Below, in pieces: positions 13,801 to 25,620 of a DNA stretch of 64,000 nt; within the stretch, counting starts at the first letter, position 1, and every line of letters starts with the position of its first letter. The notes under the pieces were generated by a model, which did not search any database, was not told the DNA's origin, and saw nothing but the letters and a program-made list of their open reading frames with translations. The position numbers and the translations under genes were made by a program. The stretch is from Circinella minor (lineage: Eukaryota; Mucoromycota; Mucoromycetes; Mucorales; Lichtheimiaceae), in contig JAEPRB010000033.1 in the NCBI GenBank assembly GCA_016758965.1, forward strand, positions 186,001-250,000, written 5' to 3'.

Positions 13801-14268
13801 CGCGACGAACACGTATCCTTTATGCAATCTCCAAGGGTTTTGTTCATTAATAACTTTTGGAATGTACGTAATACATTATCTAAGTAGCAGATCGATTATA
13901 CACAAAACCCAGCCGACACAACACTTGTTTTGCATAGACGCTAAATAATTAAATATAGAAGTAAATATAGAATTAAATATAGAAGAAGATCAAAACCAAC
14001 CAAAAAAAATTTCATAATGACGAAATAGTATTTAAAAATTTAGCAAACTAAATAATTGCTTAGTGGCGGCATTAATTCTTTGCATGGACTTTCGGAGCTG
14101 TTCTTTCATGAATTAACATAAACGTCATTGTTTTTCTATTTCAGGATCGATCATAAATCCCTCTATGCCTAAAACATATACCCATGCAAATCAGATATCT
14201 TGCCATAAAGATATAAAAGAGAGAGAAAATATGAAAGAAAAATCGTTATTTTATATATTTTTTCAAAC
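10862..14268. other. 3.4 kb intergenic region, no supportable gene
   Basis: This lies between the 5' end of SNU23 and the 5' end of the CsbD-like gene. No ORF over 70 codons was convincing. It is less AT-biased than the other spacers, particularly around 12580-13750, which may mean decayed coding DNA or a long regulatory region. A short exon-like open stretch at 11310-11448 ends in a consensus donor (see findings). Near 13705-13725 there is an imperfect palindrome GGGAGCTTTCCC with a repeated GATTCG flank. Confidence 0.5.
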
Positions 14269-14853
14269 ATGTCTTACCGTCAAGGAAATAACCCTAACGC
14301 TACTTCTGGTGCCGATTGGCAATACTCTGGTGCTCAAGTTGACCCAACCGCGAACGATCAAACTTCCTCTGGTCAACAATACGGTACCAATAGAACCCAA
14401 GGTTTGGGTCAAACTACCCCATCTTCCCAACAACCACAAGGAGGTTATAGTACCCATAGCAATGTTACTGGTAATACCACCGGTCAGCAATATGGTACTA
14501 GTCAGCAATATGGTGACTCACAACAAACTTCTGACTTTGGATCGACTGGTCAAACTCAATCCTCCGGATTAGGTCAACCACAACAAACCTCAGGATATAA
14601 TAGCCAACAAGGATTATCTTCTCAAGATCCTACAAGTCAACAATACAGTAAGTCCTCAGGCCAACAATATGGTAAATCCTCAAACCAACAATATGGTCAG
14701 CCACAAAGTCAATCCTACGGTCAACATAACCCATCCCTTGGTGAAAAGGTAAAGGGTAATTTTGAGAAGATGGCTGGTCAACTTCAAGGTGACTCCCAAA
14801 AGGCTGCTCAAGGTGAAGCTCGTGCCAAGGGACTTGATCCTACCTTGCAATAA
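14269..14853 (+). CDS. Q/G/S/Y-rich prion-like protein with CsbD-like C-terminus
   Basis: A single exon of 194 residues. The first about 150 residues are almost only Gln, Gly, Ser, Thr, Tyr and Asn, with a recurring QQYG / SSGQQYGKSS unit. There are no charged residues over long stretches, a composition typical of prion-like or condensate-forming domains. The last about 38 residues change character to a basic/acidic helix beginning LGEKVKGNFEKMAGQLQGD and ending EARAKGLDPTLQ. This is the pattern of the CsbD-like (sigma-B stress-protein) family also seen in fungal stress proteins. Codons are GGT/CAA/TCC-biased and much more uniform than in the neighbours, suggesting high expression. Fungal CsbD-like proteins are commonly stress or spore associated; here the role is inference. 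ATG 14269 is preceded by an A/T-rich leader. Confidence 0.75.
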   Translation: MSYRQGNNPNATSGADWQYSGAQVDPTANDQTSSGQQYGTNRTQGLGQTTPSSQQPQGGYSTHSNVTGNTTGQQYGTSQQYGDSQQTSDFGSTGQTQSSGLGQPQQTSGYNSQQGLSSQDPTSQQYSKSSGQQYGKSSNQQYGQPQSQSYGQHNPSLGEKVKGNFEKMAGQLQGDSQKAAQGEARAKGLDPTLQ

Positions 14854-15200
14854 ACCCCCTTTCCCAATCATTTCTATGTTTTTCTCTTTTAATGGCCATT
14901 ACTATTGTATATAATATATAAAGAAAAAAAATTAGTTAGCTAGCAATCTTTGCTATCTTTGCTATTGTTCTTATTGGACAATTTGTAAATAAAATTGAAT
15001 AAAAAGCTATTTTTTTTTTCCTCTTCTCTTTTGCTTGTTTGAAATTTAAGGTGGTACAACATAGCTGTGGGTGTTGGAGTCTTGATGTGTTACAAGAGTG
15101 AAAATCAAAAGTTTATAAGTATAAACTTTGGTTTTCTTTTGTCTTTCGAAAACTGTTATTTCCTGCATTTTTTAAGAATAACTACCTACCATTTTGATTC
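14854..15200. other. Short spacer
   Basis: 3' region of the CsbD-like gene (T-rich, with AATAAAATTGAATAAA-like polyadenylation signals near 14988-15004) followed by the leader of the next gene. No separate feature was seen. Confidence 0.5.
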
Positions 15201-16271
15201 ATGTCTCAACAAAATTCCATCGAAGATAACACATTACCATATGACCCTAATACATCACTACCTCACTCAATAATATCTAATTCAGACTCTAACATTGAAC
15301 CGACCTTTACTCACGATCGTAATAGTTCATTGTCAGTCCTTGAACATTCAGATTCTGTCAATAACAATTCAGATCAGCAACAGGAACAGGAACTGAATCA
15401 CCATAGCCAAAGCGAATTTAATTCCACCGTCATCAACGATCGACACCACGCTGCTGGATCTGAAGGTGATTCCTCTCTTTCGCAACACGTTACTCCACGA
15501 AACAATTATAATAACGACAGGTACGGGGACACCGAAGACGAAGAGGTAGATAACCCCTCCCAATTAAGCTTAACTCGACAACATGATAGTCTGTTGGTTG
15601 ATGAGAATGACCACGGCTCACAAAATTCATTTACTACTCCTCTTTCCCCACCGAGTATAAAACGAAATTATACGTTTCCTGATGAAAACCCAACTAAATT
15701 TACACCAAATTATTTCGCTGAAAAGAGAGGAGTAAAATCCGAAGACATGATGCCAAATGATGCAGGCCCTGGTAACGTGGTTTTCCTTTCGGGTTGACAA
15801 ACTAAAGAAAAATGGTTGCTGATTTCCAGAGATGTGTACTATTTTTTTTATCTCCCAATTTTAGTCGAACCGATTAACACTATCACCACTCAGAGACGAT
15901 GTTTTAATAGAAGAGTACAGCCATACCCTACTATCCGTAACCCTGAACCGCTAACTCGTCAACAAGTTCGAAGAGCTTTGGGTATAATTACACCCCCATC
16001 TCCATCAATAACACCCGAGAGCGGCAGTACTCCAACATCACAGCCTGTATCCACAAACTCACGAAGAACAAACAACTACCCAGATGATAACACCGTAATG
16101 ACATCTTCTTTATCATCATCTTCGGAAGAAGTAGAAGCTTATATTGCATCTCACCCAGCAATATTTTTATCAACACAGCCTGGAACTACTAGTGATGAAG
16201 ACGATGACGATTTAAACGATGCCAATTCTGATGTTGGTTACAATAATTATGGGGATTTGGATTCAGATTAA
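15201..16271 (+). CDS. Tandem paralogue A: Ser/Asn/Gln-rich protein lacking the BRCT half
   Basis: Two exons (15201-15771, 15865-16271; phase 1, CCTG|GTAACG donor) encode 325 residues. It is clearly paralogous to the next gene. Shared landmarks, in the same order, are an N-terminal NTLPYDPNTS (NTIPYDPNAS in the neighbour), HGSQNSF-TTP followed by KRNYTFP, GPG at the identical intron position, then TIRNPEPLTRQQVRRALG (TIRNPTVLSREHIREQLG) and a terminal DLDSD. The neighbour continues for another about 290 residues through a BRCT domain, whereas this copy stops with TAA directly after DLDSD. The protein is rich in Ser, Asn, Asp and Gln and probably disordered. I recognise no catalytic domain. 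It could be a truncated duplicate that still encodes a protein, because the frame and splice sites are intact. Confidence 0.72.
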
Positions 16272-16842
16272 TAATGATCACACTAATGGATCACTTCAAC
16301 AGATACAGAATTTTTTTTTGATCGGTAGCGCACGAAAAATAATATGGGCTTTATACCGAACAGCTGTAAATACTTTTCTGTTACTTTCTCTTTGTTGATT
16401 CATGCTGTGTGCCGTTGTCTTGTTATCGCATTAATACTACCATATTGATGTTAATATGGATGCATAATAGAAGAGAATATCTGAAGATAATATATACAAC
16501 ACAAGTATATAAAATGAGATATATTTATCCAGGATTATTATAAAGCGAACAGCAACATTAATTATCAAATGAGACGAAGCAATCTATATTTTGATGATAA
16601 AAAAAAAAAATTAGGCGTTCAAAATGCAGAAAGGAAAGAAAAAAGGATACACACAAAATATTTTGACTTCTTTTATTACATAAACAAACAAACAAAAACA
16701 GAAAAAAAAAATACGAATCAAAGTTTGTTGCACCCATAATATTAAAAAAAATTAATGATAGCTTATATATTTTTGGCAATATAAAAGTTCCGTCAGTTAC
16801 GTGCTGCGTAAAATTATTTTACTTCACTTTTGTTGTGTCAAA
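16272..16842. other. Spacer between the tandem paralogues
   Basis: AT-rich DNA of 571 bp. I looked for the missing BRCT exons of paralogue A here and found no matching reading frame, which supports loss or non-duplication of the 3' half rather than a hidden exon. An A run at 16600-16610 and TATATA boxes near 16515-16525 are the only notable items. Confidence 0.5.
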
Positions 16843-19290
16843 ATGTCTACTGAGCAAGATTCAAGTGAAGCAAACACGATCCCTTATGATCCAAATGCAT
16901 CCTTCTCTGCTTCACTCTCCAATGAAAGTTTAGAACAACAACAACAACAAAGGGAACAAAATGAATCTGATCACACCAACAATTCTTCAGTCCATCCTTC
17001 CAACAATAGTACTGTTTCAACTACTGGATATCATGGTGACACTGAGGGACCCTCTTCTCATTCCCTTTCCTCCTCTCATTCTCAACAACGATCGTCTAGC
17101 TCTGGACAACGTTCAGATCAATTACAACGCACAAAAGAAAACAGCAATGAATTTTCTCAACCTTTTCCCCGTACCAAGTCTTATGAAGGCTCTTTTGAAC
17201 ATCTCAATCGAGAAAATGATCGACTCTTGCGTGATGGTAATGAGCATGGTTCCCAAAACTCAGTATTTACTCCCCCAGAAGTTGCAAGTTTAAAAAGAGG
17301 CAACACTTTTCCCTATGACAGACCTAGTAAAATCGCAGCAAAGGCCTTGGAAGAAAGAGATGGTATCAAGTCTCAAAATGATCAAGGTTCCCAAATTCAT
17401 GGTCCTGGTAACGTATATAATTTATTTGGAAAAGATTTATGGGCAATTTTTGTATAAAAAAATGAAGTTACTGAAAAAAGATAAATCTTTAGTTGAGCAT
17501 CTTCCTGAAGGCTGTGAACGTATCCGTACTCATCGAAATGTTGCAACAACTATTTTGAAAAATCAAACAAGTGTTTCCCGGAGACGACGTCAAGCGGCAC
17601 AGACAATTCGAAATCCAACTGTTTTGTCAAGAGAGCATATTAGAGAACAACTGGGTGTTCCATCCCCAAAACAGCACGAAAATAGTGATCAGAGTAATAA
17701 TAGCCCTTCACCACTTAATTATCCTGAATCACCGTCAACTCGATATCGACCTGGAGAAGGTGAATCGTCGTCTTCTCAACCATCTTCACTTCTACATTCT
17801 TCATCTTCCTTATCAGAAGATCGACTCTCTACTACATCATCTCAACTAGAAAGATATTTACTTATTCATGGGGAATCTTGGACACCAGGACATAATAATA
17901 ACGATGATAATGAAGCGGCTTATGATCTCGATTCAGATGATGAGTCTATCAGCTATGGTGAATCTGATATGGAGACTTGGAGAGACAAATCACCAGAAGT
18001 AAGGAAACGATGACCTTTTCCAACCGAAACATAAAAAGTGTCATGCACAAAGTAAGATAATTGATCTTTAAAATATTTTTTACTATTTTTATAGATCGGT
18101 TTTTCAGAATTACATATTCGAAGAGAAAAAGAATCTGCTACGCTTCAAAATGAGAATCAGGCTAAAAAGCATGGCACGACTACTGCGACTACTGTTAATA
18201 CCACTACTACGACTACTACCATTTCTAAAGGAAAAGCATTATCTAAAAAGCAGCTTAAAAAGCAAGGTACGACGGCGACTACAGCTATCACTACTAGTTC
18301 TTCTAGTTCTACTGTCCCTGAAAAAAATTCATCACCGTCATTTCAAAACACTCCAAAGCGAAGATCTTCCAGACGTCAACAACAATTACAACAAAAGCAA
18401 AAGTAGGTTAATGAATTTTCAAAAAAAAAAAAAAAAAAAAAAAAAAAGTAGACTATTCTTTTTTACTAATGAATGGGAACAATACTTATTTAGAGGGCAG
18501 AAAATTTATTTGAGCAACACCATCGATGAACAAAAAGTAAGTGGGAATATGATGATAAAATTTTTCTTTTACCTTAAGAGTGGGAAATGATGTTTAGGCT
18601 TCAAATGTTTCTTGATTCAAGATTTTACTTATCTATTCATTTTTAGCGTCGTAAATTTGAAAGATATTTGGATCCTCAAGGGCTTTTGGCAAACAATTTT
18701 GCCGATTGTGATATTTACATTGTGAAGGATATCAGTACACATACAGCAAGATCAAGATGTGCTCAGTTAATGGGCAAAGATGTTGTTACAATGAAATGGC
18801 TTGAAAAATCCGTTAAAAAGAGGGAAAAGATGACTGGTAAAGTACAACGGTTAGAATAAAAAGTTAGATAAGGATTTAATATAATTAGATAACTAAAATA
18901 CATTTTGTGGAAAAAAAAAATAGAGTATGACTATCGTATTAAAGTCGACGATCCCGAAAAAGTGAAAGAGATAGAAGATGTTGGCATTTATTTTAGTAAA
19001 GAATTTAAACCTTTAAGAGAGATCGAACAAGTTTTTTATGGCCCATTATTCAAAAGAGTTAAGGTAATATAAAGGAGGATTAGATATATAAATTTTTGAT
19101 CGACTGTCGTTATTAAACGTACGCTCTTATATATATTTAATAGATTATAAAAAGTATCGACTCTCTTCAGCCAGATAACATTGCAGTGATTATAAATGAC
19201 GATGATCCAGAGAAAGCTAAGCTTGAAGAGAAAGGAATTAAACCTGTTTTAATTGACGATTTTATTCGCGATCTTTCCAAAGATGAATAA
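16843..19290 (+). CDS. Tandem paralogue B: disordered N-terminus plus C-terminal BRCT domain
   Basis: Seven exons fit by phase: 16843-17407, 17481-17998, 18095-18402, 18494-18536, 18647-18836, 18924-19063 and 19144-19290, giving about 636 residues. Residues 1-360 are Ser/Gln/Asn-rich and align with paralogue A. Exon 3 is basic and Thr-rich with a KRRSSRRQQQ stretch. A BRCT-like domain begins about residue 466 (KIYLSNTIDEQKRRKFERYL, later CDIYIVKD, and the diagnostic VVTMKWLEKSVKKRE Trp helix). A second alpha/beta segment fills residues 543-636 (IYFSKEFKPLREIEQVFYGP, ending PVLIDDFIRDLSKDE). BRCT domains bind phosphoproteins in DNA-damage and replication complexes, so a nuclear role is likely, but I cannot name an orthologue. 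The start at 16843 was chosen over an upstream ATG-less extension because it matches paralogue A. The join of exons 2 and 3 (SPE|IGF) is well supported by a GTAAGG donor. The alternative is two separate genes. Confidence 0.68.
18421..18447 (+). repeat. A27 homopolymer inside intron 3 of the BRCT gene
   Basis: A run of 27 adenines lies between the donor at 18403 and the acceptor at 18493. It is a likely length-variable and error-prone site, and it makes short-read support of this intron difficult. Confidence 0.9.
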
Positions 19291-20913
19291 CTACCACAAT
19301 TTTTTTTTACTTAATATCCCCCTCCCTCCTTTTTCAATTTATCCACACTGTACATTACGATTTTTTTTATATATAATACATAATTTGTAATATATTTTCT
19401 AAAAAGAAAATTATTTTAAAAGCTTATTAATCCCAGTCATGAATTTTTCAAACGACATGACTATGGCAATTATTTTTATTTACTCTGGATCTATTAGTAT
19501 TGTTACAGAGCATATATGCCACGCATGTCATGGCTAGACATTAATACTGTTGTCTAAATTAAAACATGTGTATTGTTGGGTATAAATATCATGATTTATA
19601 ATGTAAAGAGGAAGAAACAAAGGCATCATATAGTGAAGCTACTGTATTTATATCGCCCCCCCCCCAAAAAAAAAAAAATACAATACATTTGCTTTTTGAC
19701 TTCTGCAGAATATCATCATGGTCATGCCATTTTGTATTTTTTTAATCAGACAGAAGATTCTTTGTTTGTGATACCATCACACAAAACGTTCAATGACTCT
19801 ACAGATAGATTAAAAAAAAAGATTTTGTATTTATATATATGTTATTGGATTAGCGACAAGAGAGAATAAAGTCACTTCCCACATCTGGCGAACACATCAT
19901 TGTGCTATAAAGCCGTTAAAAACTTTCTTCAGGATAGGAAAGGATTCATGTGTAGTTTGTCAACATGTTTTGCTTTCTGGTCACGAAACATATTTTACTC
20001 GATTCTGCTCTGGGAATTCGACAATTCTATCAAATTCATATTTTTGTTATATGCTCTTTTGTTCTTTGTTCTATAGCAGGAAATACAACGTTTTCCACGT
20101 GCTCTACTTTTCTTTATTATTATTAGACCTATATCTTTTTATGTACCTTGTTCTTTTCCCAGCGACATTTTCCCTGTTAACCTCACAGGGTTTTTATAAG
20201 CTCTGAAACAACTCCTGAGCTATCTCAACCATATGTCAAACCTGGCCCTGTATTTTAAAGGAACAAATAATGCGATCGTAACGCAAAATCAGTAAAACAA
20301 AGTCAAAAACGCAAAAAAAAAAAAAAAAAAAATTGGAAAAACCAGCAATGAAAAAAGATATCATAGCAGGATCTAGATGACAATCAAATGACCAGAATTA
20401 TTTTTGGATTCTTTATTGTTCTATCTTTAAAAAAATGATATTTATATATATGTATATTTATGCATCTATTTTTTCACTTCTTGTTTTGAACAAGTTTATC
20501 CGAAAATGGAACACGTTCCGAGTGAGAAACAAAAACATTGCTGCTACCTAAATTACTTGATGTACATGAAATAGGAAGAGTAATAAGAAGCAACAAGACG
20601 CATACGTCAATTTGGTATCATTAAAGTGTAATAATAATATTAAAAATAAAAATAAAATCATGGGGTCTTTGCCATAAAACTATCTGCCTGCTAGATATTT
20701 AAAAAGTTCTTCACCTTTTATAGCTCATACCCTGCCACTGGATCCAACTCCGAGAAAAAAAAAGTTATTTTTATTGTGGAGTGAGCTCTTTGTACTTATA
20801 TAAATATGGTAACCACTGAAAAATTGTTTGCATTTATCTGTTTTTTTTTTCTTCTTTTTTTTTTCCTTTTCTTTCTTTTTTTTTACGTAGTAACAACAAC
20901 ATTTGTTGACAAA
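19291..20913. other. 1.6 kb intergenic region, no gene seen
   Basis: It contains the 3' end of the BRCT gene and the upstream region of the kelch gene. There are homopolymers at 19665-19680 (C9 A12) and 20310-20330 (A19). Short open frames at 19573-20206 show no family resemblance. A TATATAAATATG-like box (20796-20807) precedes a long pyrimidine tract just before the kelch gene start. Confidence 0.5.
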
Positions 20914-23900
20914 ATGATGGTGTTTCTACAACGACGGTTCGCGTTATTAATACTATTACTGCTATTCTCGATAGACTACTGCCATGGTTACTTTAACGCT
21001 CCCAACTTACAAACCACCTTGCCTTTCGCAGGCATGACGGCATCCGCACAACGTAATAACTCGCTTTTATTATTCGGTGGTGAAACTACAACAGACCTTT
21101 ACACCAACGATTTTTTTCAGCTTACACAAACCGAAAATGGCTTCTCGTGGGCAACATTATCACAAATTAATCCACCACCACCAACATCCATGGGTCAAGC
21201 CGTTTATGTAGATGGAAGCGACTCTTTGCTACTAATTGGTGGGGTGAGTTCCGCCAGTAACAATCTCCAGGTTCCGATACAAATCTATCTTCACGATTTT
21301 GCTTCAACAAATTGGCAAACATGGGCTGGCAACAATGCAACAAATGCAACGGGTATCCCTTTTAATCGTAAAGAATTCAGTGTATCGCTGGATAATCAAG
21401 CCAGTCGCATCTATGTTTATGGTGGTTCGATAAATGATACTCATGTTTTCAATGATCTTTGGGTTCTGGATATGGCAACCATGGCCTTTGCACAGCTTCC
21501 GAGTTCCGATGTTGCACGATACGGACATTCGACTTCGCTACTGAGGTTTATAAATAATCATTTCATTCTTTTTTTGGGGGGAGTTGCCAAGATTCTTTGT
21601 TTGATGTAAAAAAAAATAGAAGCTAACAACATTTCTTTGTTTTATTATTACTATTACTATCACTTTTATAGTAATGGTTTACTTGTAGTCATTGGTGGTG
21701 TACTAGAGAGATCTACAGGTGAAAGATTATTAGCACCTATGGATCAACTTTATGTATTTGATACTCGTTCAAATGCTTGGTCAATACAAAATGTAACAGG
21801 TATCATTCCTTCATCAAGATCAGCACACAACGCCGTCATTGGTATGTTTTTTTTTTCTTTCTTTTTCTTTTTTTAAATTCCTTCTCTACCCCTAATGGTA
21901 GTACAACACAGGAAAATCTCTTTGTTTTGTTTTGTTTTTCTCATCATTGTTAACGCACTTTTTTTATACTAATAACGTAAATTCTATATATAAAATTTTA
22001 GGTTCAAATGATCAAATCATTGTGTTTGGAGGTTAGTTTTCGTTCTTCATAGTAAAAAAAAAAAAAGCTAAAAAATAGAAAGAGATGATAATATAATAAT
22101 AAATGGCTGGGAGAAAATAATAACAATTTGTAACATCAACCAAAAAGCTATTTGCCTCCTTAATTAACAAGCGTGTATTTTTATGCAGGTGACAATGGTG
22201 GTGATTATCGCTCACGCCTATATATCAATTCTGTGGCCATTTTGGACACTGAATCTTGGACGTGGACCACGCCAACTCCAGAAGGGACCCCGCCCTCTCG
22301 TCGTTCTTATGCAGCTGCCGGGATACTGGATGGTGCCCATCTGACCGTAGCATTTGGTAAAGCTCTTTTTTTTGGTGATACTGAAGGTCCAGGCTCCTTT
22401 TCTTAAAAATAGATTTTTTAAATATGCTTTTCCTTTATAATAGGTGCATCTCTAAATCTACATTACAACGATATCAATGTACTATCATTATCTGATTATA
22501 AATGGTTACGAAGTTTTGATGAACAAGAAGAAGAATCTTCAGGGCTGAGTTCCGGAGTGATTGCAGGTATTGTCATAGCATCTGTGGTTTTGTTGATCAT
22601 CATGCTTTTCCTTTTATGGCGCTTCCAGTCGTACGTTCGTTGGATGGTTACACGTATCCATGGTGATATATGGCGACCAAGGTAGAAAAAAAATTTTGAG
22701 ATTGGACATAAAAAACCTAGTTTACTGATCTCTTACATCATTACACTATTATATGATAATTTATTAGAGCGGGTGAACCCGTATGGGCTGAAACAACGCG
22801 TATGTGCTGTAAAGTATTCCTTTTGCTTGTGTTTGCCGCCTGCCTTGCTTTTATCATCCGACAAGCAGTCACCAGTCCAAACGTGATTCAGCGTATTGAA
22901 GAGTCAGTTCCACAAGTAGATGTACCTGGTAAATATATTTTTAAAAATAGTTTGATTGATTGTTTTTTGTTTGAACTGTTTCTATTTTCTGATACAATAC
23001 TATAAATATTAATATTAAACTTTACTTCCTAATCTTTTAATAATAGACATTCGTTTTTGTTTCGAAGGTTATCCAACTTACCCAAACCCAGTTGATGTAA
23101 GAAATCCTGGTGTCGTATGTCAAACAAATAACGGATTTTCGTGTTCAAGCTTTATTACACCTTTAAATATGAGTGTCTTTTCACCAGTATTTACATCTAG
23201 TCTTGGTCCTGTTTCATGTTTTTTATTCCGCGCACCCAACTACTTTCAAATGACAGAAACTTCTGGTGTCAACAACGGATCTCATCTATTATTTTATCCC
23301 TTTGGAGATACATCAATCACTTATGGTCGCATACATGTCTCTACATATCCAAAAGAAATGGATCCAAACGTCAAAGTCTATGGAATTCAAGATGATATTA
23401 ATGTTATTATGTCTGATGTAGATGTGGTTAACTGGATGAATGGTGAACGTAATGACATTCAAACAAACAACATATACAGTATGGTACCTTCGTCCTACAG
23501 TGCGCTCGGTTATGAGCTGGTCGATCATCAATATTTGCAAAACGTTGGATGGAATTATATTGGGTTTTCACCAATCACCAACTCAACACCTCAAATTGAA
23601 ACTAGCTTTCGCCAAGAAGCACCTAATCCAAATTATACATTAACTCACCCTGATTTGGGTCTAATAGCTATTTACCCTTCAAAGTTTGTTTTGGTGCGTG
23701 ACCGTGAAGTAAAAATGTACACTCTACTCAATGCACTTGGATTCGTCGGCGGTATCTTTGGTTTATTATTAGCATTACAAACATGGTTGTTTGGTTATCG
23801 ACCTCGATCACCATGGGGCGTTGTCCAACGTTGGTCCATTGGTGATATGAGACAATCCTTACTAAACGGCCTTAGTTCCAATTTCCGAACAGCACCTGAA

Positions 23901-24287
23901 ACAGGTATTCCATTTATTCACCCAGTTCATCGTCGATTCAGTGTTTTGAATACACTTACGGCTCAGGAGACTGAACGAGAACGTATCGCGAGAGTAGAAG
24001 AGCGCATGCAAGTATTGGAATTGTTATTCAAGGCCTACTATGTAGATGATGAAGTATTTCGATCTTTGGATAATGCAAATCGTCGTGAGACGGGTATTAT
24101 ACCTAATTCGGATAGTGGCCCGTTATTTCCACCTTCCTTATTAGAAAAAGGGATAAGGCCAAATAATATCGATGCTGAAACAAGTAGTCGTAGTAGCCAA
24201 GATGGTATTTCACTTCGTAATCATCGTCGTTCAAGCACATCAAATAGTTCAGATGACACACCTTCTCGACAACCCCTTAACCCTTAA
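20914..24287 (+). CDS. Kelch-repeat multi-pass membrane protein with a second ectodomain
   Basis: Seven exons (20914-21545, 21672-21841, 22002-22031, 22189-22356, 22444-22681, 22768-22928, 23047-24287) encode 879 residues. I start at ATG 20914 because it gives a classical signal peptide (RRFALLILLLLFSIDYCHG). An in-frame ATG at 20806 would prepend a pyrimidine-tract-encoded Phe run. Kelch blades follow, with LLLFGGETT, LLLIGG, IYVYGGS, LLVVIGG and IIVFGG strands. Helices about 373-397 (GVIAGIVIASVVLLIIMLFL) and 426-445 are predicted membrane segments. A second roughly 240-residue extracytoplasmic-looking domain with several Cys comes next, then membrane helix about 691-715 (ALGFVGGIFGLLLALQTWLF) and a cytoplasmic tail with a short coiled coil (ETERERIARVEERMQVLELL). 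Kelch propellers mediate protein or glycan contacts. The C-terminal module is not one I can name. Surface sensing or wall-related function is inference. Exon 3 is only 30 bp. Confidence 0.8.
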
Positions 24288-25620
24288 TAATAATAATACT
24301 AATCCTAGTAATACTAACAATGGTATTTTATTACATAAGCAATCACTATATTTTTTTTTATTCTCCCTTCCTTTCATAGTACACTTCATTTCATTTTCTT
24401 TTGTTTTAGATACCAACACAAATGTACATTTCTTTCTTTTTTGTATATGTCTGTGAGACCTATTAATAATACATATTTTTTTCGATTAATAATAATAATA
24501 CGCATATTTTCCCAACGCAAAAAAAAATTGAACAATTCATCATAGCATATTAAAAATAGCTTCTGCCTGATTATATTACTTTATTCTACTATTGGATATT
24601 ACTATAAACGGTTTTTTCCGATTTTAATAAACAATGGCTTAGTATATCCATGAACACCAGAGGAATTTCTACTTTGATTATTATTACTACTTACCCAATA
24701 ACCTGTTTTTATTATACTGATCGTAATCGATCTTTTTTTTTTATTCCCGAAGACGACAGCCGTTAACTATTCTTATTCTCCTTCTTCTCACTGAAGCCGT
24801 TAGCTAGAAAAAGAATGCATCTTATGAATAATAGTGAATACGTATTAGGCAAAAACAGATATATTTTCTGATTCAATGCCATATATTATATACGCAATAT
24901 GTAATATGACATCATGTCTTTTGAAGAGAAACTTCTAGACCGTTATATTGCGTTAAAAACAAGCAGAAAAAAGATTAAGTGTCCTATGTATACTATTGTG
25001 AAAAAAGCAAAAGATGATTGTCTCCTATCATAACAAATATGATGGCCCCTAATTCCGCAAAGTTTCCTAGCTTTATTATATAAATTTAAATAGTTTTATA
25101 AAAAAAAAATTTAGATATATGATCTTGCGTTGAAACAAACAAGCTTACTAACACAAAAATCCTCCTATTTGATCTCGAGTACCTAAATTCCTAACTTACA
25201 AGATTACCAAAATACAATGTCATATTTTCTCAAAGTCAAAAAAAAAAAAATAGCTGTTAATTTTTGCCTGGATATATGTAGAGTAAATTACAATTGATGA
25301 CACTACTACGTCATAATAGCGTTTGACAAGTATCCATTATGACTAAAACATGAAATGTCATATGGGTTCTCATAATAATGCTACGCCCATTGTTTTGATT
25401 TGTACCTGAAATCGTAGCATTCTTATTGAAGTCTTTTCAAAAACCAAAATAAAAAACAGTCGTTGAGATATATTAAATATTTTATATTTTATAAAAAGTT
25501 TTAATAACTTCATTTTTCTTGACAATAAAAACAAGCGTTAAATTAGTCAATGAGAAATTGAAAAAAAAGAAAGAATAACAATTATTATAACAATAATGAT
25601 ATTATTATGAATCTATTATA
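24288..25620. other. Convergent intergenic region
   Basis: Tail-to-tail spacer between the kelch gene and ornithine decarboxylase. It is AT-rich with TAA triplets just after the kelch stop. I see no coding or RNA signal. Confidence 0.55.

Noticed and set aside
17315..17480. Alternative plus frame continuing through the first intron of the BRCT gene
   Set aside because: Paralogue A has an intron at the same place and phase, and the alternative frame shares no sequence with it upstream of 17481.
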